DNA of 64,000 nt, taken from positions 76,744,291 through 76,808,290 of the forward strand of contig CM034531.1 of NCBI GenBank assembly GCA_020002185.1, written 5' to 3'. The notes under the pieces were generated by a model, which was given only the letters and a program-made list of their open reading frames with translations, had not been told where the DNA came from and did not search any database. Origin of the DNA: Paraescarpia echinospica. Lineage: Eukaryota; Annelida; Polychaeta; Sabellida; Siboglinidae. Position numbers and translations under genes: made by a program. Positions 48,101 to 59,077 of this stretch are shown piece after piece. How positions within the stretch are numbered: the stretch's first letter is position 1; the number at the start of each line of letters is the position of its first letter.

Positions 48101-51020
48101 AATGGTATCAAAGGTGGCAGACATATCAAGCAAGGTAAGTGCAGTTACTTTGCCTTTATCAATGTTTAATATAACATCATTGTGTACTTTTAGGAGAGCA
48201 GTCTCAGTAGAATGAAATTGTTTGTATGCTGATTGGAGCACACTGGATAAACAAGTTGAGTTAATATGACGGCTTGCTACGACTTTCTCAAGTATCTTAG
48301 AAATAAAGCTAAGATTAGAAATTGGCCTATAATTTTTGAAATCATCTTTTGACAGAGAAGTCTTCTTGAGAACAGGATTTACATGTGCGTGTTTAAAATC
48401 ATCTGGGAATTTACCCGAACTTAGTGATATTCGTTATTGTACCAAGTAAAGAGTCAAGACATGCTTTTAGTAGTATGGTTGGTAATGGATCGAGATCGCA
48501 TGACTTATTTGGGGAGGACATTATTATTTTCCTCACTTCGTCAACTGTGGCTGGCTCAAACAATACAAGTGGAGAATTTACTTGTGGGGAGTCCACATTT
48601 ACAGTACTTAAAGTGTGACATGGAAAAGCAGAACGTATAAGACTTATTTTATCTTTGAAATGACTAGAAAACGAGTCACAGAGATTTGATTGACACGTGA
48701 CTAGGTAGAGATGGAGGCGGCCGTCTATGTAAAATATGATTTATGCAGTTCCATAGCTGACGAGGGTCATCAGAGTTACTCGAGACCATGTTTGTGTAAT
48801 AATTTGATTTAGCTTTGGCCATTTGTCTGTTGCAGTAGTGACACTGTTTAGAATATCGTGATCTGTCCAAAGGCGAGCGTGAATTGCGCCATACACGTTC
48901 AAGATAGCGCCGGCGCTTTTTAGATTGTAGAATTTCAGGAGTCATCCATGGAGCATGTGGCTTTTGGGACACATATTTAGATCTCAGGGGTGCATGTTTA
49001 TTAAGTAAATCTTTGAGTACTTGACAGTACTGTCGACACAGATCTGACAGATGTTCTTTGGGTTTACTGATGAGGTCGGATTTAAGGATGTCTGTCATTA
49101 ATGCGGCAATGTCAATCTTATGGATCGGTCGGTAAAACACTTTGTTTTTGGACTCCACGGGAATTCTAGGAACTTTGAGATCAGCAATGACAGTGTGGTG
49201 GTCTGATAAACCATCTGAAGCAGTAGGTGTCTGAATATTGTTACAATCTGAGCGGGTGATTAAGAGATCGAGCCAGTGGCCATGTATGTGTGTTGAGAAG
49301 GTAACATGTTGTTTCATATCATAGGATGCCAGAATGTCATTAAATGTACTTGTTGTTGATGAAGGTGTGTCCAGATGAAGATTAAAATCACCGAGTATAT
49401 AAAATTCTGAATAAATAGTTGCCAGATTTTCAAGTAGATCCTGGAATTCTTCAAAGAAATGGGCAGGGTGTCCTGGAGGGCGATAAATGCACACAAAATA
49501 AGCAGAGAAAGATTAATCGGAAATTTTGGCACAGATGGTCTCAAAGCTGGAGTAATCAGGGTTTGAATGCAAATTAACTTTGAACTGTTTTGAGACGAGA
49601 AATCCAACACCACCACCTCGTCCAACTGAACGTGGGAGATGATGGAAGGTGAAACTGGAAGGAGAAATGTCAGCAATGCATGCAGCTGTGTCATGTGGTC
49701 TGAGCCAGGTCTCAGTGACTGCAAGGATGTCTATTGTCTTGGAAGTTAATAAATCGGTAAGCAAGGCTGTTTTGTCTCGAATAGATCGAACGTTAGTGGT
49801 GGCTACTCGAATATTGCGCCTGATAGCAGGTCCAGGATTAAGACTTACATCTCCTGCTAGTAGTAAAATCATTGCCAATTTAAACGTTGGCTTAGAGCGG
49901 GGGATTGGCAGTAACTTTCTATTAAAGCAAAGATTAAGACATGGCAAACTGTGAAGATGTGACAAGGAATGTTGTGTTCTCATATACTGAGAAACTGTTA
50001 AAATGACAGCCGACCGTTGGGGACTAAGTGGCTTGCACAGCGTAAAATCGTGACCTCTCGAAGCAGCAGAATAGGATAAAAATAAAACACACAATAGAAA
50101 TGCTGGTGACATTGTCTTTCCTCGAAATGGTGAAGAATAAAATGATAATGTCTCATAAAAATAATAAATAATTGAAAATAATAAAATATTCTAAAACTGT
50201 ATAATTGTACTAACAATAATGTAAATTTCTAGGTTATTAAAGAGTGGGTTGGCGATAATCAATGGCAATATTACAGGTCGTATGATTGTTCGCGCTCAGC
50301 AGGCCTATGCAAAGTAACAAGACGTTTAAAAAGAACGTCTTGTTGAAAAGGCCTGTTAGTATATAGTTTATAAGGGGACTGCCCCTACCTTAGTGTGTTG
50401 TGTACGTAAGCCTGCTAGCGCGAAAATCAAATCGACATGTATTATCGCCCAACTAATTTAAGATTTAACAGCGTTGGTGGTGACAATTTATAAAATGTTT
50501 GTTTAAGCAAACAGTGCAATACGTTGACACTAATTCTACACTAGTGTCACAGACAAAATTAAACGTTAAATTGCAAAAAATGATTTTGAATCACGCAGTG
50601 ACAAAATAAACAAGTACCACCTTACGCCACCTAGCGACCAACCAACTACATTTCTTTTAAAAAGTGAGGGCACAGCCATGGGTGGCATTCGAAAATGGAC
50701 ATGTCAAAGTTCAAACACTGAGTCCAGTGGCACTGAGAGTGAGATCTAACTAAGTTAAACGTCAACCAATCCCAAATGTAAGAGAAGTGACATGTCCTGT
50801 CTCGCTATTCGTACGCAGCCCGGAACTTAGGCTCATCGGTTATTTAAACAATAAACTAAACAGATTAATAATTACCTTCACCAACAGCGTTGCTGTCAAG
50901 TAGCAACCGCCTCCTGGCAGCAGACATATTCAGTTCTTGTTCCTGAACAAGGAGATCGCTGCGGCATTTTCCACACCGACACCAGTCAATTTCATCTCGG
51001 CATGGTATTCGCCTCGACAT
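45106..51020 (-). CDS. P2X7 C-terminal 'ballast'-like cysteine-rich domain protein
   Basis: Three minus-strand exons: 51020-50876 (ATG at 51018-51020; [13 protein letters not shown]), 46361-46267 ([22 protein letters not shown]) and 45274-45106 ([29 protein letters not shown], stop TAA). The order W-C-x-C-G-x-C, then CIT....F...CL...VL, then AAYRQF..W..G.LGR...R..PAC and IR..FP.PDG, is that of the zinc-rich ballast domain first described in the P2X7 receptor tail, here without any channel. Exons 1 and 2 join in phase. Exon 2 exits in phase 0, but the last exon needs two extra bases, so either a small exon was missed or the gene is damaged. The long intron contains the LINE at 46.9-50.1 kb. 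Such stand-alone domains are repeated in invertebrate genomes; the role is unknown. Confidence 0.65.
47013..49494 (-). pseudogene. LINE ORF2 remainder: endonuclease end, RT and C-terminal domain (broken)
   Basis: Endonuclease motifs [18 protein letters not shown] and GLSDHHT at about 49200-49400, a basic linker ([11 protein letters not shown]), RT motifs ([42 protein letters not shown], the catalytic YADDT near 47860, [10 protein letters not shown]) and the C-terminal domain ([14 protein letters not shown], APTIWNSLP). At least four stops or frame changes, near 49500, 48670, 48400 and 47640. The KAF.D motif of most LINEs is SATFDTIDH here, as in its 9-11 kb relative's family. Confidence 0.85.
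49513..50112 (-). pseudogene. LINE leader with 2A-like motif fused to endonuclease N-terminus
   Basis: 200 codons. Residues 4-17 are strongly hydrophobic and look like a signal peptide. Residues 88-95 are DVSLNPGP after LLLAG, a 2A-like motif (consensus DVExNPGP with Ser in place of Glu). The endonuclease begins directly afterwards ([35 protein letters not shown]). So 2A action would release a signal-peptide leader from the endonuclease-RT protein. The frame stops at 49513 and continues in another frame. Confidence 0.75.
49828..49851 (-). other. 2A-like motif (DVSLNPGP)
   Basis: Codons 88-95 of the LINE leader frame. The Glu of the classical DVExNPGP is Ser here; the NPGP core is intact. Confidence 0.7.
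50217..50875. other. Intron of the ballast-domain gene, no feature recognised
   Basis: Lies between the LINE and exon 1. No coding or repeat signal that I can support. Confidence 0.4.
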
Positions 51021-51448
51021 TTCCACTGCCCGTGGGCCGCCTCTGCCCTATCTTCCAACACATGCCCTTGTTTTTGTGGTTCAAACCGGTAACCACCTAA
51101 CGGAGTTGGAAACAAATAGTACGCAGAAAATTTACGAAGTGAGTTACGACAGTGTGACGTCACTTTCTTCTAACAATGGCGTAGTCCATAGAAATTCGGT
51201 AGTTGTGTGTTCAAAAATGTTTTCCTGGTAAACCGCTGACGTTAAAAATTTGATTGTAGTTGGAAATTGTTAGTTTGTATTAACTCTTTTAGATGTTTAC
51301 CACCAAAACGTTGCCTTTTGTGTTCCTTTAATTTAAATATTGTTTGGCATACATATTATTTAATTCAGTCATTCTTGAACAGAAGTGGTATTTCAATTAC
51401 TTTTCTTTCAGGTTTATTGGATATATAAGTTGGCAGTCCAATTAAAGC

Positions 51449-53524
51449 ATGTCGTATTGGACAAAACGTCGAAAAATTCTAGCAGGAGTCGAGAAACATA
51501 TGCAAAATATTGCAAACAATGATGAGAATAATGAAATGACAGGCATTGCACAGCATGACGTGGGATGTAGTCAGGGATCAGAAGTAGGACACAGGGTGGT
51601 AGATGTAGAAGGAGATAGTCATCATATTCATAGTGATGTGGATGGGGGCCATCCTCAAGACAATGATGTTTCAGTCGGTGAAAGTGAAGAAGAATTTATG
51701 GAGAATGACAATGTCTACTCCGATGATCCAAAGTCTTCACCATCTTCATCTGATGGTGAAAATGACGACAAACATGATCAAAATGGTCTCTATTCTTTGT
51801 TGGCTAGATGGGCAATAACAAATGGGATTACCCACATTGCTCTAGGAAAATTGTTGGGTGTTCTTATACGTTTCCACCCTGATCTACCTAAAGACCCCAG
51901 AACACTTTTGTCAACAACAAAAGTTGATGGCATTAAACCAATAGCTGGTGGTTTGTACTACCATTTTGGAATTGCAGTGGCAATCAAGTCTGCACTTGCT
52001 CTTGATCCCAAGCTGAAAAACTGTGACACTATACAGCTGCAGTTAAATATTGATGGGCTTCCATTGTTCAAGAGCAGCAATGTACAATTTTTGCCAATAT
52101 TGGGGCGATTGGCACAGTCAAGCAACACAAAGCCATTTGCAATAGGATTGTTCTCTGGGAAGTCAAAGCCGTGTCATCCAGATGAGTTTTTACAGGATTT
52201 TGTGGAAGAAATGGCTGATCTTCAAACAAACGGTTTGAATTTCAATGGTCAACTGTTCAACGTAGCCATTTCCAATTTTGTGTGTGATGCTCCAGCACGT
52301 GGTTACATAAAATCTGTCAAGTCCCATTCTGGTTATTCAGGTTGCGATAAATGTACACAGGCTGGAGAGTACAAGGGAAAAATGACTTTTCCAGAAACTA
52401 ATGCCCCATGACGCACAGACATTGCATTTGATGAAATGGTCGATGAGGATCACCATGTACGGCAATGTGCACTGAGACGGCTATCACCACCACTGGGCAT
52501 GGTTTCACAGTTCACATTAGATTACATGCATTTAGTCTGCCTTGGTGTGATGAAGCGTCTCCTCTTACTGTGGATGAAGGGTCCTCTCCATTGACGTTTA
52601 GGGGGTCAGGCAAAACAATTCATTTCAGAATGTCTTTTGTCTATGCGTAAGCACATTCCAAAGGACTTTGCTAGAAAGCCCAGGGCTCTTGCTGAAACTG
52701 ACAGATGGAAGGCTACTGAATTTAGGCTTTTTCTGCTATATACCGGCCCAATTGCTTTGAAAGACAAAATAGCTAAAGAATTGTATGATAACTTTCTGTT
52801 ACTATCAGTTGCCATCCACCTGCTAGCAAATCCTGCTTCAGCATGTAGTGTGACTTTATGTGACTATGCTCATAGTCTCTTAGTTCTTTTCAATCAACAC
52901 TTTTCGCAGCTTTATGGACCAGACAAAGTGACATACAATGTTCATGGCTTAGTTCATTTAGCAGAAGATGTAAAAGTTCATGGTAATCTTGAACAGTTTT
53001 CTGCATTTCCATTTGAAAATTTTCTTGGACAGCTAAAAAAATGGTCAGAAAGCCAAACTTTGTGCTCCAGCAGGTGATTATGAGAATAGCGGAGAAGTCC
53101 AAATTACCTGCTGTTTTTATGATCACCCAGGCTTATTTGTTCCCAGTTTGAAAAAAACCCACACACGTGGCCCACTCCCAACAGGAAATATGTATCTTCC
53201 ATGTTCCCAATATGGGGAAGCACAATTAAAGGATTTTACTATTGCAGCTGAAGTACCTAACCATTATGTTAAAATTGGTTCAAAGGTTGCTCTTGTACAG
53301 AATATCCTCCAGTGTGACACAGGGATTTACGTTGTCTACAAACTGTTCCTCTCACACAAAGCCTTCTTCACTTATCCTTTAGATTCAGAAAAGCTGGATA
53401 TTCATATTGTAGAAAATGTGAGTGAAGTACTCTATGTCATTAATGTTGAATTTATCGAGGGAAAATATATGTTAATACCATTTGGAAGAGTGCACGTTGC
53501 AATGCCTGTCATTCATACTGTTTG
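51449..53524 (+). pseudogene. Transposase, Transposase_21 (En/Spm, CACTA)-like, decaying
   Basis: Follows a 5' acceptor (TTTCTTTCAG at 51411). An acidic Ser-rich leader (about residues 40-110) precedes the core: LNIDGLPLFKSS, FVCDAPARGYIK, then GCDKC, LDYMHLVCLGVMKRLL, DRWKATEFRLFLLYTGP, NVHGLVHLAEDV, and a C-terminal domain ending IPFGRVHVAMPVIHTV. The IDG and CDAP aspartates and the zinc-like C..C fit the family I know as Transposase_21 from CACTA elements; the assignment to that superfamily is from memory of motifs. Four lesions: TGA at 52409-52411 (CGA expected), TGA near 52593, and two frameshifts in A runs near 53036 and 53150. Both stops could be CpG decay. Confidence 0.7.
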
Positions 53525-53608
53525 ATTTCTCATAACTGATTTTTCTGAATTGCCTTACTAATTTATACAATGTAAATTCATTTTAAAATATTTTTGTTGG
53601 TCTCCAGC

Positions 53609-56600
53609 ATGTATGTTGTGGTGGTCTTTGATGAGCACAATGAAGTTGACGTTGTGTCATCAAACTGGCTTATTAACAAAACTAAGACGTACTGGCCTCC
53701 ATTTAAATCATCACAAGCGATCAACAAAGCCGTGCGAGAAAGAGTCACCCCGGATCCTGAACAATGGAAAGTCTTCGAGATGTGAGTGCTCTGTGCTTGT
53801 TGTAAGGAAACATTATTTCCCCCTACATTTTGTATACATGGGTGTATTTAATTAGTTGTGTACATTATATTTAAGATAATCTCCTTCTACACTGCATTGA
53901 TAACATGGCTGAAATATACAATAAATGCATTTAATAGACAGTGTATTAAATTATAGAAACAAATAATAAATTGATTGCATAATATGGTTTTAATTGCATC
54001 TAATTACATCGTGACTCGCATTACGGCTGCATGGGGCATCTGATTATTGATGTTGGATGGGTGAATTTTGTGAATTCTGCACGTATTTTTTGAATTTTCA
54101 CATAATGCAGTGTGCAAATATTGAAAAAAAATTCCAAAAAGTTTATGTTATGTCCCACCATAAAAAATAATTAGGAAATTCAATAACAATATTTTAAGAC
54201 CATTTTCCATGTTTTCATGAAATTGCCCTTCCCAATAAGTAAACTAATTGGCAACAGCATGCCGCAAAATCTTGTTAAATTAATGACAGTTTGGCAAAGT
54301 TAAATTTGGCTAACTATGATTCTTATCACTTTCACATTGATAATATAGCTATATAAATATAGAACTATTTGACTGCTTTATTCTATCATATTGACATTAT
54401 TGTGATAAAATATACATGAAAAATATTTATATTATATATATAGTTTAGCCCAAAATGGAGGTTTAGTGTCGGGTGGGAGTCTTACATTCTTAAAAAGGTT
54501 AGGGATTATGTTTATATCCTAAACAAATACATCTGATTTCTGATCCTTGCCCATGACTACACTTGTGATGTCTTCATATTATATTGTAGTGTTCTATGAT
54601 GAGGGGGCGACAAAAGGCACGTAAAGGTGAATTTACATCTGATGTCCAAACAGAAGAAGAAGATCAAAGCAAAAGGTCAAAGAGGTGTGTTAATAATTGT
54701 TGGATTAACATCAGCTGTAGCAAGTCTAGACTATTAAGTTAGTTATATTAGACAAACGGAGTAGTTGGTACGCAGTCTGCAGAAATATTTAATAGTGATT
54801 AGTTTGTCCGAAAATAGCTCAGATGAGCTAATGTTATGCAATTCCACATGTGAATAAAGCTTCTTGTATCTTGTAGTTAAAACTACCCATGACAGTTACA
54901 TAATTGCACAGTCATCAACCAGGGTTGGGGTTTAACCCGGGCTAAACTGGTTTTGCCCAGCCCAGTGGGTTAAACCAGGTTTTTAATAGTTTAACCTGGG
55001 TTAAGCCTAGGTTAAATTAGGCTTTACTCTATCGGAGATCTCAGGATGATATTATCAGAGGGACATTCTCAATATTATATTAGTTGGTATATAGATTGAT
55101 GATGGTTTAAAATTGTTGTATATCCACCTTATGCAAATTACTTATGCTAGACACCAGTTCAGACCATAATCCTTTTATGTATTTAAACCAGCCCAGAAAG
55201 TCCAAAATAAAAGGCCTTTTTATCAGTGTGCCATTAATTACTATCTGAGTCTTCTGAAGATGTCCAGTGATTCCAGTCAGACAATCTACCCTAGTACAGT
55301 GGTGTCGGCTTGCAGGTTATGGAACAGGAGGATATAGAGCCTTGCAGACTGGTAAGTGGTAATCTACCCTTTGTGTTCACTGCCAATAACTGGATTCATC
55401 ATCAATCCTCCAAAGATACCTGAGCCACCACATATTCATGGTCAAGTTGATTAGCTCAACTCACAAACTAAGACAATACACAACACTGAATGACAGTGTC
55501 CAGAGTGAGGCCTAAGCAGTGTCTTCCAATTGCTGAATAGATCAATTAACCCTGCCCCCCAGTCCCAAGTGGGTGACATTGTGCACAGGTGTTCATTAAT
55601 CCTTAGTAAATGTACTTTGTGTGCTTTAATCTTTCATATTGTGACAAAATGTGGCTAAAAATAGCTTAACCCGGGTTTAACCCAGTTTAGCCCAAAATGG
55701 AGATTTAGCCCGTTGCAGTCTAGCATGACATGCCTTTCCAGAAGTGGAAAGGCATGTCATGCTAGACTGCAATGGGCACCCATGCCACCAACAGTTCCTG
55801 GTATTTATTTTCCTGGAATGATTACCTTCCTTTCTGTGTGAATGCCTGACCAATATATTATATTGTATCTTGTAATATATTGGTCAATGGTCATACTTCG
55901 TAATGATGAAATAACGTGTAATCTTAGACACACATGTTGCAATGAATTCCATCATAGACCAGTTTAATAACATCCATTTATGACACATTTGTGTTATTCA
56001 GGTGCTAATCAACGTCTTTATAATTCGAATCACCTTGTAAATCACTGGTTTGCCCATGTGATTCTGGTACTATAATATAAAGTGCTGCTATGTGCTTGTT
56101 ATTAATTGTCAAGTATCCCAGGCTGGCGTGTTGTTTGTTTGTATCTTTGTAAATACACACTTCAGGTTTTCAGATTTGGCAGATGAGAGGATTCCAATGT
56201 GGAGGACCACACCAAGTACTCCACCAAGTTGGAGGACACCTTCATCCGCGTTGGGATCAGCAGTGTTATCGCCATCATCAACCAGACAGTTTTCAGGTAA
56301 TTATTCCAATCCTAACATATGGCCACAATACAAGATATGAACATCTATATCCTTTATCTTTACCATATTTACAGCTTTAGCCCTGACACAAATATGTAGG
56401 TGTATAAAGAGTGCAAAAGCCTTGTTTTTGCAAGTTTAAAAACAAAATAAGATTATATTTATTATGGCAATAAATATAATCTTATTTTGTGTTATCATTG
56501 CAGTCAATACAATAAAACATTGGAAAGTGTTACGATGTTGGGTCGGACAAGTACGTATTCGTGACAATTCTCTCATGCAGAAAAAAATGCATTAAAATAT

Positions 56601-58477
56601 ACTAGTAATAAAATGATTTTTTTTTATTTTCATGCACAGTAAATGCTATCTTAAAATAAACTCTTGACTATATTAGCACGTAGCCATCTCTATACATGTT
56701 TTCTATTATGTGTACTTGTCAAGGTGCATTTTTTAAATACTCTACATGTTGTATTTATTTTTGGCAGCTTTTGAGAGGGAGATACTGTCAGGTATGACAG
56801 CCATTCAACTGACACAGGATGGCGTGGTGCAAGAGCTGGCCACTCTGCGGAAGCAGATAAAAACACTGCATAGTGGAGACGTTAAAGAGCTGCCAGAGGA
56901 CATAGATTTCCCACTGCCAAGTGTAAACAAGGTCGAGGAGCTGGAGGTCAGGCTGCTCGACAAGAACGTCAAAAACCTGATGGTGAGTATTTGTATGATC
57001 ATGTTTGTAGTTTAGTCTTATTTTTGCATCGTTACATCATTCTTTCTAAGGGAAAATAATGAAAACTTCTAATTGATCTCTTAATATCTTCATATCAAGT
57101 GTTTTAAATGTCGTAATAAAACCTGCAATATATTTGTATTCATTTTATAGTTTCCTTGTATGTTCTATGTGTAGGCATTACAAATTTTACATTTCCCAAA
57201 AGTGAATAACATCCACCATTTTCAGGCCATTTTTAGATCCTCTCGAACATTTTCCCCCATCATCTTTAACCTTTCTAAACACATTTGTGTTGTCCACAAA
57301 TTTAAGTGTTTTGCTTGTTAGTGTTATTCCATAAATATTGTGTGGGGTGTGTTATTTTTATATGATGTGCAGTGGGGGGACTGCTATTATCACTGTACTC
57401 ATATACAATTAAATTAGAAAAAATAAATATGGATGGTGCTTCCAGCCCGCCCCCCCCCCCGTACATTTATTTCTGGAATAGCTCTTGTGTCATCATCTAA
57501 GTCATTGATAGATGTAATATTATTAAGAATAGTATATGTATTTGATCCTCCACTCAAAACTGATTTCCGATTCGAAACTTCCCGTCTGCTACCCAGTACT
57601 AACATGTTTCTATCTAGCTGATTCTGCAGTCCCTATACCATGGGCTTTCATTTCATTGTATGTTTGCAGACCCATGACTTGGCCTCTATTGGCGGCGGCA
57701 ACGTCAAAGAAAATGTGCGGCGTGTGATGTCGCATGTGCTACACTATGCCGTTGCCATTCAGTACAACTGGGCAGGCAAAAGTGGCTGGAAAAGCCAAAC
57801 AGAAGAAACTAAAAAGGCATTTGGCAGTCTGCTGTTGAGCAGTGTCATTACACGTGTGTACCAGTATAGCTACTTCATCCTTTTATATCAACTTGCTTAC
57901 AGTACAAACTAAGGATTAATAATGATTAGGGATTAGTTAATATGAGAGACGTCTTTTCAAATAATAAATTTTTATGGCCCCTAAATCATCAGGGACTTGA
58001 ACTCAAAGAGTGAGGACCACTGAGGATTTACCATAATTTCTTTGGCATATTATATACAGAAAATTATGGTAGGATGGGATTGCAATGTAGACAAAATTTG
58101 TTAAGTTATTTACTATTTGCAGAAGGTACCTAGTTTCAGATGGTTTTAAAGTGATGGGGAGTCTATTCCTGAGTTTGTGCAAAACTACAGTTAATGCCTG
58201 CCCAGGTTGAGCTTAATTTTGGGAACAAAAAGATGTTATGAGATCAAACTGGAAAATAAATGATTGTTTAGGAAGTGCACTGATGTTTTAGATCAAACTA
58301 TATATGTATATATATGTGTGTGTTTCAGGGGCCACTATGAGGAATCCTTTCATTCAAGGGATCACCGAGTCGACTGTACAGAAAGAGATGATACTGTGGC
58401 TGAGGAACGCAGGAGACAGGCATGGCGGGAGGAAGCGTCGTGCACAGGACAGGCATCATCATGCCAATGATGTATAA
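53609..58477 (+). CDS. DUF4806 protein, six-exon intact gene inside the transposon
   Basis: Exons 53609-53781, 54604-54684, 56166-56296, 56768-56982, 57670-57853 and 58329-58477 (173, 81, 131, 215, 184, 149 nt; total 933, or 310 residues plus TAA). All junctions are in phase with GT/AG borders. The exon 2 acceptor (GATGAG|GGGG) was chosen because the nearer TGTAG leads to a stop. The N-terminus VVVFDEHNEVDVVSSNWL with YWPPF is the usual start of this family; a basic middle follows (RGRQKARKG...SKRSKR is exon 2), and the C-terminal half is the DUF4806 domain: DIDFPLPSVNKVEELE, IGGGNVKENVRRVMSHVL, YNWAGKSGWKSQ, EMILWLRNAG. A basic His-rich tail ends it. AATAAA lies just after the stop. The family's function is unknown; here it may bind element DNA. 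Confidence 0.8.
54916..55706. repeat. Repeat with (G/T)TTAACCC-rich ends in a DUF4806 intron
   Basis: Left part rich in TTTAACCCGGGCTAAAC and GGGTTAAACC (54920-55020), right part in TTAACCCGGGTTTAACCC (55665-55690). The block GTTTAGCCCAAAATGGAG at 55685 also occurs near 54445. It looks like a small DNA transposon with inverted tips, but the boundaries are not clear. Confidence 0.4.
55708..55777. repeat. Near-perfect 33-bp-arm hairpin
   Basis: The arm 55708-55740 pairs with 55745-55777; the single exception among 33 positions is a possible G-T pair. The loop is GAAG. It sits in the intron between DUF4806 exons 2 and 3. Confidence 0.85.
57175..57660 (-). pseudogene. CR1-like RT fragment in a DUF4806 intron
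   Basis: Diverged minus-strand match to the RT of the CR1 copies at 27.2-27.6 kb and 63.7-64.0 kb: counterparts of the FEAS segment, DLDDDLA, FNFGK and VEDTKVF regions are recognisable in order, with stops and gaps. It is intronic, between exons 4 and 5. Confidence 0.6.
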
Positions 58478-58599
58478 TTATTTTTATATGAATAAAACTG
58501 TTCATGTTTTGTTTCATATCCTGGCTTTTGTTGCTATCTCACACATATATACTACTATACATATCAATGTTAGGCCACAAATATTCCTATATTTGACCA

Positions 58600-59003
58600 G
58601 TCCAGTATACCAGTATACAATAGTGTACTGGGCCATTAGTGTTCCAATATTATGCCAGCATATGATGCTAGTAATGGCACATTAACGTGCCAATGTGTAC
58701 TGTGCCAGTACCGGGTCAATGCTGGACCATTACTGCTTCAGCATTGGGTCAGTTCAGCAAGCCAGTACTGGGCCAGTATTGTGCCAGTACCGCCTGCCAT
58801 TACTGGGCCAGTACTGGACCAATGCACTGTAGCAGTACTGGGCCAATGCTGGACCATTACTGGGCCAGTATAACATGCCAGTATTGGCCCAGTTAACAGC
58901 CTCTGTGCAGAGCATGTATTGGGCCAGTGCTGGATTAGGTTATCGGGCCAGTACCACATCAACCGGCGGTAGGTATTGGCCCAGTACTGTTATGTTAGCT
59001 GGG
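58600..59003. repeat. Subterminal array of CCAGTACTGG-type palindromic repeats
   Basis: About a dozen variants of GGGCCAGTACTGGGCCA spaced every 20-40 bp in 400 bp. The core CCAGTACTGG is its own reverse complement. The same kind of array occurs at 31226-31370 next to the matching terminus. CACTA-type transposons carry subterminal repeats that bind their own accessory protein. Confidence 0.85.
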
Positions 59004-59077
59004 TTCTTGTGTGCGGTATTGGCCAACTACTGTATGGATCACTGTGAAGTGATGTAAATGAGGTTTTTGTTATTTAT

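Larger units (their letters stand above)
46875..50200 (-). mobile_element. Second 2A-bearing LINE (inactive), in the ballast-gene intron
   Basis: Minus-strand LINE from about 50.1 kb to an ATT-rich tail at about 46875-46890. Frames in order: 50112-49513 (leader, 2A, start of endonuclease), 49494-48676 (endonuclease end and linker), 48596-48411, 48241-47996, 48005-47649 (RT) and 47612-47013 (C-terminal domain). The plus-strand copy at 9.2-11.2 kb belongs to the same family. Confidence 0.85.
51180..59003 (+). mobile_element. Two-gene DNA transposon (Transposase_21-like plus DUF4806)
   Basis: Contains a 5' untranslated region shared with the deleted copy at 31.8-31.99 kb, a decaying transposase (51449-53524), an intact DUF4806 gene (53609-58477), and a 400-bp array of CCAGTACTGG-type repeats (58600-59003) ending in GTTAGCTGGG, the terminus also found inverted at 31226. 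The left terminus is not resolved and is set at the limit of similarity to the deleted copy. Other repeats have landed in its introns (57.17-57.66 kb LINE piece, 54.9-55.8 kb repeat). Confidence 0.65.

Noticed and set aside
58264..58470. Open frame overlapping the last DUF4806 exon
   Set aside because: It is in another frame and would not join exon 5; the frame ending at 58477 is the one that fits all splice phases.
58652..58962. Open frames rich in GP, CQYW and QYWAS
   Set aside because: Same reason; they translate the CCAGTACTGG array.
58600..59003. CRISPR-like repeat array
   Set aside because: Repeats are variable, palindromic and irregularly spaced, with no unique spacers, in a eukaryotic transposon.
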